A DNA stretch of 64,000 bases from Archivesica marissinica (taxonomy: Eukaryota; Mollusca; Bivalvia; Venerida; Vesicomyidae). Made by a program: the position numbers and the translations under genes. Where the stretch lies: positions 72,699,749 to 72,763,748 of the forward strand of contig CM026387.1 of assembly GCA_014843695.1 (NCBI GenBank). The letters are read 5' to 3'. Of the stretch, positions 20,162-29,929 are shown piece by piece. Each line of letters begins with the position of its first letter. The first letter of the stretch is position 1. Below the pieces are notes generated by a model that saw only the letters and a program-made list of their open reading frames with translations, made no database searches and had not been told where the DNA came from.

Positions 20162-21499
20162 CCCACTCCCTCATAGAAGCACCTCTTGACGCCATTACCA
20201 ATACGACATACATTGACAAGGTAGTAGCCAAACCAATGTTCATAATAAAGGCCAGAATATCATGTCCCAGTAATATTTATGGAGGTGGGATAGATATAGC
20301 GACTACTTATCCACTGTATGATAGCTAAATGGCTGTCGTTTGTATGGAGATATAAATAGTATATTAACCTAAATCTCTATGAAGGAAAGGGTTAACGAAA
20401 CTTTGCCAGAGGTTGTCAGATACTGATCCGACAAATGATTACAATGCATTTAACATTTCGATTTATTTTGTCTAACCGAAGGAAGTTTTGTCTGACAGGT
20501 CAGACGGTCATCCAGATTGGAGGGCGGGGTCGTCTGTAGTATATATGTTAACGCAAACTTGTGAAAGAGATAACTTGCTCGCCCATATGGTTTACCGGCG
20601 GCGAGGGTAAATAAACTGAATCATCATCATGAAAGAGATACAACTGCAAGAAACATAGTGCCGTACAACAATACATGTTTCATTTATTACATTAACCAAG
20701 GTTTGTTTGGAGATTATAGCAGATATGTATACACTGCACAATTTGAATCTTCTTCATTTGTCATAATTTCAGTTTTGTAAAATATGTATGTAGTAAACAC
20801 ATTGTGTAGTATGTCTATTTCCCACCTGTTTATGTGAGCTTCCGGTGTATAATATGTAATTAGATTTCATGCTATTGCTTGCTCAATGGACAGGTTATTG
20901 AACATTTGTTTTTGAAAGGAAACATATCTACATACTGTTTTATAATACCCATTTACGTTTCTAATTCCCATCTCTATTGGAATGTTGGGCAACAAATCTC
21001 GGTTACACAGTTTCCAGGCGGCGAGTGTTAATACGCGCAATCATCAAATCTGAATCTAATACAGAAAAAAAGAACACCCCACGTCATATACAGCTATGTG
21101 AATTTGCGGCTGCCATTTTGAATATGTGTGGGTAGTTATGACATCATAATTAGTTAATTACATACATATTGACTTCCTGTTAGCCTGTTAGCCACTATAG
21201 TGCACATATAATTATGCAACATGACACAAAAATACTAACTTGTTAAATAACATATGTAGCAACACAAGCAAATATAATTTAATACATGTTCAGTTACTCA
21301 TTTGTGTTGATAAAACGAGTGTTTATAATTAGATATTTTGCTGAAAATCATGTGATTTGGTTATTCCAATTTTTATATTTGTCAATGTGTCATAGCTTCT
21401 TTATATGCTGCGAGATTTTCAAAAGTTCAATATGTTATATAATTATTGTGCTTCAATATGCTTATGCCTTTTTGTATTTGGTTGTTGATTTATGTCATT
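20162..21499. other. Intergenic sequence with decayed repeat ends
   Basis: No gene is supported. Two related stretches, CCGGCGGCGAGGGTAAATA near 20595 and CAGGCGGCGAGTGTTAATAC near 21015, each followed by AATCATCA, look like 3' ends of one old retroposon family. A possible reading frame at 21286-21525 has no recognisable content. Confidence 0.5.
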
Positions 21500-21502
21500 T
21501 TA

Positions 21503-21614
21503 TAGGCAGAGCAGCTGAGATTTGACTGGGACATTTGTGGCACAGAAATGATTGTTTTGCATATAAGCTGGAAATAGTATAGGCTATCCTAAATCACAAA
21601 GTTCCCAAAAGTTC
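21503..21614. repeat. Left terminal inverted repeat of the Academ-like transposon
   Basis: It starts TAGGCAGAGCAGCTGAGA and ends AAAGTTCCCAAAAGTTC. It matches the right end (26121-26242) in four blocks, with a diverged middle. Confidence 0.85.
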
Positions 21615-22380
21615 CGGTCCGGGAAAAAAAATTGGGGCATTTTTTGACTTTTTTGATATTTTCATTGGGAATTTCTGGAATAATATCATATCTCCAAAAC
21701 CGCTTAATGGATTTTGAACAAACTACACACATATATTAACCACCTTAGGAAGAATATGATAATGTTTATTTTTTGTCTGTATATGAAAGGTCAAGGTCAC
21801 ATTTCAAGGTCAAAGTTACAAAAATTCAATAAAATATGGATATGCTCCATACTTTCACTTCTAATGATTGGTAGCTCATATATTTCATTCTAATATTTAA
21901 GTTAACTCCAGACGAAGTTATAAACATAAGCAATATGGTAAGTATATTTAAGGTTAAGGTTACACATTGAGGTCAGATGTCCATAAAATGAGATAAAATA
22001 ACATCTTGTCATGAATGGGTATACATATATAATCTGAATGTTGGAAGCATACCTAACTCTATAAACTTAGTGTATAACACATGAATTAAAATACATAAAA
22101 TTGATACATTGCAGTTTATACATTGATCACATGTCCACTCAGTGTATATTATATTACAAGAGAGAAGTATATTGTATACAGTATACACGTATATACATTA
22201 TATGTATATATAATTAGGAGAAATGCTCATTCAATATGCCAATATCCACAATGTATTTCTATAGCAAATCTAGAATATCTTCACTGTAATTAAGATTTCT
22301 AGCAGCTGATTAATATTTTAGCAATGCTGTTAATATTATCTTGGGTCATATTCTACTCATTGGATCAGTGTTTGATTTTG

Positions 22381-22749
22381 TCAGTACTCTGCTATTTCTG
22401 GTTGATTGGAGCAAAGTCCATCACAGTTGCGACACACTGTAACAGTTGTACAATTCAGACCAAGCTTTCTGCAGCTGCATGACATACTACGACAACCTGT
22501 CTTGCATCCACATCGGACAACTTTTAGAATGTTGGCAGGTGCTGGGGGCATGTCCGACAATCTGGGAATCAATATGCCATGTGATAACACCCAACCATAA
22601 TCAGAAGGATCTTCTTCCAACCATTTCCATTGCAGTATTTGATGGTATACTCGCAACGAATGATATATGGTTGCACTATGTGTTGGTGGTAATGTGTTAG
22701 GGTCAATTGATACAGAGTTTCTTGCTGTTTTGTCCAGGAATAATCTCAT
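22381..22749 (-). CDS. C-terminal Cys-rich module of the transposon protein (frameshifted)
   Basis: This is a 122-codon frame in a different phase from the 904-codon frame just upstream. In this phase the coding sense continues back to about 22825 (ENALILTYTENEVESINELR), so one 1-bp shift separates the two parts. Residues 80-115 hold nine Cys in a CxC...C...CxC...C...CxxC...C array (CGCKTGC, CSCRK, CRNCDGLC), resembling tesmin/CXC-like zinc modules. The upstream LPPT and WGWV-like stretch is typical of the same protein family. It is probably DNA-binding. The frameshift makes this copy non-autonomous unless it is a sequencing error. Confidence 0.7.
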   Translation of the reverse strand: MRLFLDKTARNSVSIDPNTLPPTHSATIYHSLRVYHQILQWKWLEEDPSDYGWVLSHGILIPRLSDMPPAPANILKVVRCGCKTGCRSMSCSCRKLGLNCTTVTVCRNCDGLCSNQPEIAEY

Positions 22750-22817
22750 TCTGAGTTCATTGATAGATTCAACCTCATTTTCTGTGTAGGTGAGAATGAG
22801 TGCGTTTTCTCTAGTTT

Positions 22818-25532
22818 TCAGGATCTCGCTGTGTGAAGTTTATCAAATTGTTCAGCACATTCTCTGAAGCTTGCCGACTTCTTTATTAGCCTTAACGCTG
22901 CAAGTTTACCAATGCCGTATGGTCTTGATACCGTATCGCATCCCAGTAATGCGTGAATAAACAAGATGTTTTTACATACTACCTCACCTAGGTTATTCTT
23001 TAACTCTAGTATGTTTACAGACTTTTTTCTACGCCCTTCACTGTTGAGATGAATGGAGTAGCCATGGTCCTCTGCATAATGGCACAGTAATACTAACAGA
23101 TCAGTATCTTCACCAACCACCACAGTGTTCATATACTTCGAACAGTCTATGGCCGTCATGACGATATCATAGTCTGCGTCTGCGTTTGCTTGAGTGACTT
23201 CAATGCCAGAATCTTCTAGCTTACTAGCTAGCATGTCTATAAACCTTTGTTTATTCTTAGAATTCAATAAGAAGTTTTGCTTCTTTGTATTCATGGTTAA
23301 GTCTTCTTGAACCCTGACCTCAGCCCCAACACGTCCACCAGTACGTCTTATGTGGGTGTTATCTTTAGTAGATGGACTAGCTATATAGCCATCAAACACA
23401 ATATGACTGTTGGTGTAGTTATCTCTTACATACTTTATGTACATTAAACATATCTCATTATATGTTCTGCCTCTTGGCCAGTTGAGTCTTTGAATAAGGC
23501 AACCGCCATCAATTACATATATTATTTCCTGTTGTTGGTCAGGGACACTGTCATCAGTCAGTAACTGTTTTGTTAGTTCCTGTGCTAGTGTTGCTTTATT
23601 GGCCTGTCTCAATAGTTGTTTGCTCTCGAACAAGGAAGGCGGATAGGTACATAGCTCATATGCAAAGAAATTCTGTAGATCTTCTATTGGTACAGCGCCC
23701 TGGGCAGCAGCAACCAGTCGCTGGATAAGAAGCTGTGGGTCAATCTCCACATCATCACCACCAATACTGACACTAGCATTATCACTCATAGTGGTTACTT
23801 GGGCCTTCTTACTGAACTTGAAGTCACCCACTTTCTTCCCCTCAATATCTTTCAGAATGTTCATGCCCACTTCCCGCCCTTTGTCCACATTTACCTTGTC
23901 CCCGGCTACTACACCACTGGCTATACTTCTCAATGACTCTTCTGTGGATTCAAATGGATTTCTATCCATAAGAAAATCTACCATCTTTTTGATATCATCT
24001 CTGTCTCTGCTTTGCCTGGTCTCCCCACATTCCTTGTGTTGTTCACTAGTCTCATACCTGTGTCCGCTTAGCTCTTGCATCTTGTAGTTAATTTCAGAAC
24101 ACGCTGGCCTTGAGAGGATCCACTGTGCTCTCTGCGTTTCGTCCATGCCTCGCCCCCGAGTTAGGCCTCCAACTGTCTTCACACTACGCATAAGCATCTG
24201 CTCGATGATGAGGTCCGTTGACAGTCCAGCCCAGTATCGGTCCGATATTCGTACAACATGCATACCTTCCATGAACATACTGTGAACATTGGGGTGTGTT
24301 ATTGATAGGGCAAGCATTTTGTTTAAATATATGTACGATGATTTTGCATATGCGTTGTGGCCAGTGGCAGCGAAAAATGGTAGCATTTCTAACAATGACT
24401 GAAGGTGAAGGTTCCAATCACCTGTGCGTTCTGCTTTTATAAATGCCTTAAGGATGTCTAGCAATTCTATGTATTGGAGCCATAGCTGGGCTGTTCGGCT
24501 TTCTTTCATTTTTGAAATGGCTTTCTGCATCTTGAATTTCATTTGTTCAACACATGTAGATTTCACAACCGATTCAATGTCTACCTCCGCAGCTAAAAGG
24601 CCATCTAGAACTTTCATCGCTTCTTCTAACTGTGAACTATTGTCGTTCTCATGCTCATTGTCCCCATACTCATCATCTTCAGCATTCATGTCTGGCTCAA
24701 CATCATTTACGCCTGGGGATTTACTGGGACTGTTATTATTTATGTCTACTACATCATTTGCAATCACCAGACCACCTTCATCACAACTCTGACTCATTTC
24801 TTCATCCACATTAGTGTTACATCCATTGTCAGTTATGTCATTCTCTTCTATTTCAACACTAGATACATCTACAGCTGAATCATTATCCTCCTTTCGGTTA
24901 TTACTATTATGAGGGATTTCAATATTGAATATATTCGCTGCTAACAGCGAACACAGGGCTGACTCTGCCAGTAAATGCCCACGAATGGCTCTGCTGATGG
25001 CCTTTCCACTCAGGAGATGTGGAACTACGTTCTCGGCATACACGGTCTCCAATAACTCCTTGAGACCGGAGTCGATCATAATGGTTCCAATGGTACCAAG
25101 GAAGCTCATCTGGATGTGGAGACCTCCGAGGCGACAGATGATACGCCTCAGCGAACTGTTTGGTGGTTGTGTGTCAACAATCATTTGTGCCTTGTACCAC
25201 AATGGCTGGTCAAATGTAATGATAGGATCCACATTGTATGTCAACGCCAGCTTCGTAACATATGAGAGCGTGGATAATATGCACGAGTCATTACTGGGAT
25301 CCATATCGATCATTGGCAGGAACATTGTTGTCGATATTCCAGGGTGGTGACCAGTATGCATCAACTGCATGGTGCCATTCCACTGGGGGGTGTTCGGTCT
25401 TAACAGCCAAGACACTTTCCACAGTATGTCGATGTTATATGTCTTGTCATGGGCAATTGATTGTGGCAGTGCTTCATTATAAAAGAGCAGTACTATTGAA
25501 ATGGATATACAGTAAAAGCTTACCTGAGGCAA
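22818..25532 (-). CDS. Transposon protein: candidate DDE core plus XPG-like PIN nuclease
   Basis: This is an open frame of 904 codons. It has no ATG at 25532 (the codon is TTG), and CAG/GTAAGC at 25526-25518 looks like a splice donor, so the real N-terminus probably lies in an upstream exon and the homologous part begins near residue 22. Residues about 70-80 (FLPMIDMDPS), 104-112 (IITFDQPLW) and 431-461 (DRYWAGLSTDLIIEQ, then GGLTRGRGM) are candidate D, D and E positions of a transposase core. Residues 205-300 are an acidic, Asn/Ser-rich insert. Residues 670-890 are a FEN1/XPG-type PIN domain: IYVIDGG, IVFDGY, ANADADYDIV, VVVGEDTDLLVLL and the helix-two-turn-helix-like HALLGCDTVSRPYGIGK. The metal-binding acidic residues look present. 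The protein is probably a transposition enzyme acting on DNA. It is broken from its C-terminal module by a frameshift near 22820. Confidence 0.75.
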   Translation of the reverse strand: MPQVSFYCISISIVLLFYNEALPQSIAHDKTYNIDILWKVSWLLRPNTPQWNGTMQLMHTGHHPGISTTMFLPMIDMDPSNDSCILSTLSYVTKLALTYNVDPIITFDQPLWYKAQMIVDTQPPNSSLRRIICRLGGLHIQMSFLGTIGTIMIDSGLKELLETVYAENVVPHLLSGKAISRAIRGHLLAESALCSLLAANIFNIEIPHNSNNRKEDNDSAVDVSSVEIEENDITDNGCNTNVDEEMSQSCDEGGLVIANDVVDINNNSPSKSPGVNDVEPDMNAEDDEYGDNEHENDNSSQLEEAMKVLDGLLAAEVDIESVVKSTCVEQMKFKMQKAISKMKESRTAQLWLQYIELLDILKAFIKAERTGDWNLHLQSLLEMLPFFAATGHNAYAKSSYIYLNKMLALSITHPNVHSMFMEGMHVVRISDRYWAGLSTDLIIEQMLMRSVKTVGGLTRGRGMDETQRAQWILSRPACSEINYKMQELSGHRYETSEQHKECGETRQSRDRDDIKKMVDFLMDRNPFESTEESLRSIASGVVAGDKVNVDKGREVGMNILKDIEGKKVGDFKFSKKAQVTTMSDNASVSIGGDDVEIDPQLLIQRLVAAAQGAVPIEDLQNFFAYELCTYPPSLFESKQLLRQANKATLAQELTKQLLTDDSVPDQQQEIIYVIDGGCLIQRLNWPRGRTYNEICLMYIKYVRDNYTNSHIVFDGYIASPSTKDNTHIRRTGGRVGAEVRVQEDLTMNTKKQNFLLNSKNKQRFIDMLASKLEDSGIEVTQANADADYDIVMTAIDCSKYMNTVVVGEDTDLLVLLCHYAEDHGYSIHLNSEGRRKKSVNILELKNNLGEVVCKNILFIHALLGCDTVSRPYGIGKLAALRLIKKSASFRECAEQFDKLHTARS

Positions 25533-26120
25533 ATGGTATCATCTTCCCGCAGACATCACTCTAATAGATGGATATGGACTATTTATAAACTGTTCTAAAA
25601 CAGTGAACAATGGAAGTGGATGTACACGTTTATAAAATGAATAATTGTAATATAGAAGTATGAAAAACTATTAAATAAATTGAGTTTTAATATATTTTTT
25701 ATTATCATTTTCAGGGGTCAATTTACCCCACCCACTTTTATGGCCGTTATTTTTTAGAAAACAGTACATATCTATCTCTAACCACTTAAACTTACGTCCA
25801 GTCTCTCCAACTCATGATTCTATATCATATTTAAGATGATATGTCAATATATGTGAGTTTTATAAGAAATGATTTTAGGTGTGTCTTCAAAATACAGCAT
25901 GTTTTACCTCTTTTTCTGTGGATAAAGTCGACTTTTTCAGAAAATATATAAAAATGGTAAGAAAATGCATTATTTTCATGTAGTTACATGCATTTAGCAT
26001 CACTATGAATAATAAAATATAGTCATTTCAAAATGCCAGAAGAATTTAAATCTTTATCTAGATAATTGGGTATTTTTCTGTTTTTGGCGGCCATCTTGGA
26101 TTGTTCAGTTTCCCAAGTGG

Positions 26121-26242
26121 GAACTTTTGGGAACTTTATGGTGCAGGATTCTATGGACATTGAACTATATGAAAATATAAATTTCATTTCTGTGCCAGAA
26201 ATGTCCCAGTTTAGCATTATTCAGGGCCAGCTGCTCTGCCTA
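26121..26242. repeat. Right terminal inverted repeat of the Academ-like transposon
   Basis: It reads GAACTTTTGGGAACTTT at the inner side and CAGCTGCTCTGCCTA at the outer end. It is followed by the TTA target duplication and, 8 bp later, by the 28-bp array. Confidence 0.85.
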
Positions 26243-26252
26243 TTAAGCTACA

Positions 26253-27872
26253 TTGTACAACATTGCACGTGTATATTGCATGGTGTAACTATGCACGTGT
26301 ATATTGCATGGTGTAACTATGCAAGTGTATATTGCATGGTGTAACTATGCACGTATATATTGCATGGTGTAACTATGCACGTGTATATTGCATGGTGTAA
26401 CTATGCACGTGTATATATGCACGTGTATATTGCATGGTGTAACTATGCACGTGTATATTGCTTAGTGTAACTATGCACGTGTATATTGCATGGTGTAACT
26501 ATGCACGTGTATATTGCATGGTGTAACTATGCACGTGTATATTGCATGGTGTAACTATGCACGTGTATATTGCATTGTGTAGCCATGCACGTGTATATTG
26601 CATGGTGTAACTATGCACGTGTATATTGCATGGTGTAACTATGCACGTGTATATTGCATGGTGTAACTATGCACGTGTATATTGCATGGTGTAACTATGC
26701 ACGTGTATATTGCATGGTGTAACTATGCACGTGTATAATGCATGGTGTAATTATGTACGTGTATATTGCATGGTGTAACTATGCACGTGTATATTGCATG
26801 GTGTAACTATGCACGTGTATATTACATGGTGTAACTATGCACGTGTATATTGCATGGTGTAACTATGCACGTGTATATTGCATGGTGTAACTATGCACGT
26901 GTATATTGCATGGTGTAACTATGCACGTGTATATTGCATAGTGTAACTATGCACGTGTATATTGCATGGTGTAACTATGCACGTGTATATTGCATGGTGT
27001 AACTATGCACGTGTATATTGCATGGTGTAACTATGCACGTGTATATTGCATTGTGTAGCCATGCACGTGTATATTGCATGGTGTAACTATGCACGTGTAT
27101 ATTGCATGGTGTAACTATGCACGTGTGTATTGCATGGTGTAACTATGCACGTGTGTATTGCATGGTGTAACTATGCACGTGTATATTGCATGGTGTAACT
27201 ATGCACGTGTATATTGCATTGTCTAGCTATGCACGTGTATATTGCATGGTGTAACTATGCACGTGTATATTGCATTGTGTAACTATGCACGTGTATATTG
27301 CATGATGTAACTATGCACGTGTATATTGCATGGTGTAACTATGCACGTGTATATTGCATGGTGTAAACTATGCACGTGTATATTGCATTGTGTAGCCATG
27401 CCGTGTATATTGCATGGTGTACTATGCACGTGTGTATTGCATGGTGTAACTATGCACGTGTATATTGCATGGTGTAACTATGCACGTGTATATTGCATTG
27501 TCTAGCTATGCACGTGTATATTGCATGGTGTAACTATGCACGTGTATATTGCATGGTGTAACTATGCACGTGTATATTGCATTGTGTAACTATGCACGTG
27601 TATATTGCATGATGTAACTATGCACGTGTATATTGCATGGTGTAACAATGCACGTGTATATTGCATGGTGTAACTATGCACGTGTATATTGCATTGTCTA
27701 GCTATGCACGTGTATATTGCATGGTGTAACTATGCACGTGTATATTGCATTGTGTAGCTATGTACGTGTATATTGCATGGTGTAACTATGCACGTGTATA
27801 TTGCATTGTGTAGCTATGCACGTGTATATTGCATGGTGTAGCTATGCACGTGTATATTGCATTGTGTAGCTA
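26253..27872. repeat. 28-bp minisatellite with an E-box in each unit (about 58 copies)
   Basis: The unit contains ATGCACGTGTATATTGC and ATGGTGTAACT. CACGTG, a palindromic E-box, is kept in nearly all copies. Variants include TTGTGTAGC and TGTACGTG. A second array of the same unit lies at 40305-41285. Both end in the same unique flank (GTACGCTGGCTAATAGTAT), so the two loci are duplicates. Confidence 0.95.
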
Positions 27873-28135
27873 TGTACGCTGGCTAATAGTATCGTGTATG
27901 AAGGAGATTAGTCATTGTTGATGTTTTTCAAATGATCATCCAATGTTTACAGACAGAGACCCATTCCAGAGTCTGCTCTGGTTCTTTTACTTGCAAGATG
28001 AAAAGCACGGACAGAATATAGTTACCTATACACTATATTCAACAAAGATTTTAAATGGTCTTCTGGTGTTTCATAATCTTTGGAGATAATTACTAATCCT
28101 ACAATATAATAGTTTGCATATTGTTGCTTAATGAA
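27873..28135. repeat. Duplicated flank shared with 41286-41690
   Basis: The sequence from GGCTAATAGTATCGTGTATG to CATATTGTTG is almost the same as that after the second E-box array. This copy lacks about 145 bp present at 41425-41570, which includes most of the tRNA-like SINE head. It contains a family-3 SINE fragment at 27938-28015 (GAGACCCATTCCAGAGTCTG). Confidence 0.8.
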
Positions 28136-28445
28136 TGTGTATAGGTCTAATTCATTGTATAAAGATCTGTAATAAAATGTATCAAACACGATTATATGAA
28201 ATTTGATATTGTAAAACACCTGCAGTATGGGGAGTTATAAAACTGTTTTCTAAAATATCACACTCAAGCTCAAGTGATACGATTGGTTGAGATTTGCTCT
28301 GGACGTAACCAATCAGAGAGCTTGAGATTGATTGAAGAATGGAGAACATTATTATAACCTTCAAGCCTGGTGGCCGATTAGGAATTGTGTGTATGAAAAG
28401 AAATTATATAGATTACGCTGCGTGTGGAATATATCTTCCCATTAA

Positions 28446-28572
28446 TAACATTGTCAACTATTATATATAATACTATAATAACTTGTACAACATTGTCACA
28501 TATTATATATAATACTATAATAACTTGTACAACATTGTCACATATTATATATAATAATATTATGACTTGTAC
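28446..28572. repeat. 42-bp repeat, three copies
   Basis: Three units of ACATTGTCAnnTATTATATA followed by TAATACTATAATAACTTGTA. It is very AT-rich. No gene is seen in the surrounding 28136-29683. Confidence 0.85.
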
Positions 28573-29683
28573 ATACTTCGTGTGCGTGAATTATTTGATG
28601 TATTTTCGGAGTTTCCATACGTTCATTTGGTACCTACTTTATTTGCAATATTGCACGAGATTTGCAACATTGCACGAGATTTATAAATGATTTATTTTAC
28701 AATGTTTACTGAAATACAATTCCAACTCATGGTTTTCCCAGTTTCCAGGGAATTCTTCCGATTATATAATATGTGTGTTTCTATACTAACAATATTTTAT
28801 TGCATTTTTTTTCATAATGAATACAATTTACAATTTCATATAACAATAGCATTACTGTCACATTTATAACTTACAACAAACCTGATAATATCCATATACA
28901 TGCATGACATTTTCAAAGTGCAAAGGGATTGGGGGAAACATTAACAACAGCCCTTTCCAAAAGGTCAAATTTGCTACCAATTTATTCCGGTGTATAAGTA
29001 AGTTTATCAAGCCAAATTATTGTTTAGATTGAATAAGAAAATGACTGGATACGCTTAACAGCATATTAAAAATGAAGAAGAAGAATTGAGAGAGAAAAGG
29101 GTTTAATAGCTGCCCTAATAAGCTGCTTGACTGCCTCTCCCCAAACCCCAAACCTCAGAACAATACCGGTCAAGTTAATAATAGCTGCTTGACATTTCTC
29201 GTTTCTAAATCGTATAGACGCGATCTATAGTGGTATAGACGCGATGCACGTTGTCTATGTCAGATAGATCAACTCATTGGCCCGTCTTAACGAAATGTAC
29301 ACCTCGCTTCGCTCCGTGTATATTTCGTTAAGACGGGCAAATTCGTCATCTATCCTATACTTAACTTATCTAAATTAAAAGGAACATTTGTTCGGTTCAG
29401 TTATTTTGTTAGCTTTGTAATAAAATTGTTGATATTTCAAATGGTTTTTGTGAGTTTGTTACTACACTAAGTAGATGTAAATACGTAGAAAATGCTATTA
29501 CTACAATTGCGGTTATAACACCATTAGTGGTAATATTGCTTTCAATGTTCATTGGTTGATAATCCGATATAACATGAGACACAGACATATGCTCTACATT
29601 AAAGGTTCCTGACTGCCACACGTTCCAAAAACAGTTGCTATCATACAATTGTATGTTTATTTTTTGGAGCAGTATTTCATACA
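28573..29683. other. Intergenic sequence with one hairpin
   Basis: No supported gene. Apart from the palindrome at 29280-29338 listed separately I see only AT-rich unique sequence. Confidence 0.5.
29280..29338. repeat. Near-perfect palindrome, 23-bp arms
   Basis: The left arm GCCCGTCTTAACGAAATGTA and its complement on the right match at 22 of 23 positions, around a 13-bp loop CTCGCTTCGCTCC. In RNA this would be a stable hairpin. It may be the core of a small transposon. Confidence 0.9.
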
Positions 29684-29818
29684 CCCTGGTAGAACCACTG
29701 ACCTCCAGAAAGACAGCTGGTTATTTCATCACATGAACGAATCAGACAGATTCGAACCTACAACGGTGAATGGCAATTGAAGTGAACGTCTTTATTCACT
29801 CATCCCCGGAGGTATCTT
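29684..29818 (-). mobile_element. SINE fragment, family 1
   Basis: The reverse complement carries the head/body stretch TTCACCGTTGTAGGTTCGAA with CATGTGATGAAATAACCAGC and GGAGGTCAGTGGTTCTACC, as in the other family-1 copies. Confidence 0.65.
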
Positions 29819-29929
29819 GTATTCGTTACACAACCATACAATCCATCTTTTTCACATTTTTAATGTACATGGACATTTTTGTAAAACATTTAAACATATT
29901 TTAACTAGGATAGTCTTTTTGTATCGCTC

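Larger units (their letters stand above)
21503..26242 (-). mobile_element. 4.74-kb DNA transposon with XPG-like nuclease (Academ-like)
   Basis: The ends are inverted: TAGGCAGAGCAGCTG at 21503 and its complement ending at 26242. Further matched blocks are ACTGGGACATTT, GGCACAGAAATG and AAAGTTCCCAAAAGTTC, so the terminal repeats are about 115 bp. TTA flanks both ends (21500-21502 and 26243-26245), a 3-bp target duplication. The cargo is one minus-strand gene in two frames (25532-22818 and 22749-22381). A candidate DDE core, an XPG/FEN1-type nuclease and a Cys-rich zinc module, with a 3-bp duplication, fit what I recall of the Academ superfamily, nuclease-bearing lineage. Superfamily assignment is inference; the transposon itself is well supported by its ends. 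Confidence 0.8.

Noticed and set aside
24424..25350. Plus-strand frames of 122-141 codons
   Set aside because: They are shadows of the minus-strand transposon protein at 22818-25532.
28264..28327. Imperfect inverted repeat (CTCAAGCTC/GAGCTTGAG)
   Set aside because: The arms are short and mismatched, and there is no target duplication or other copy in the window.
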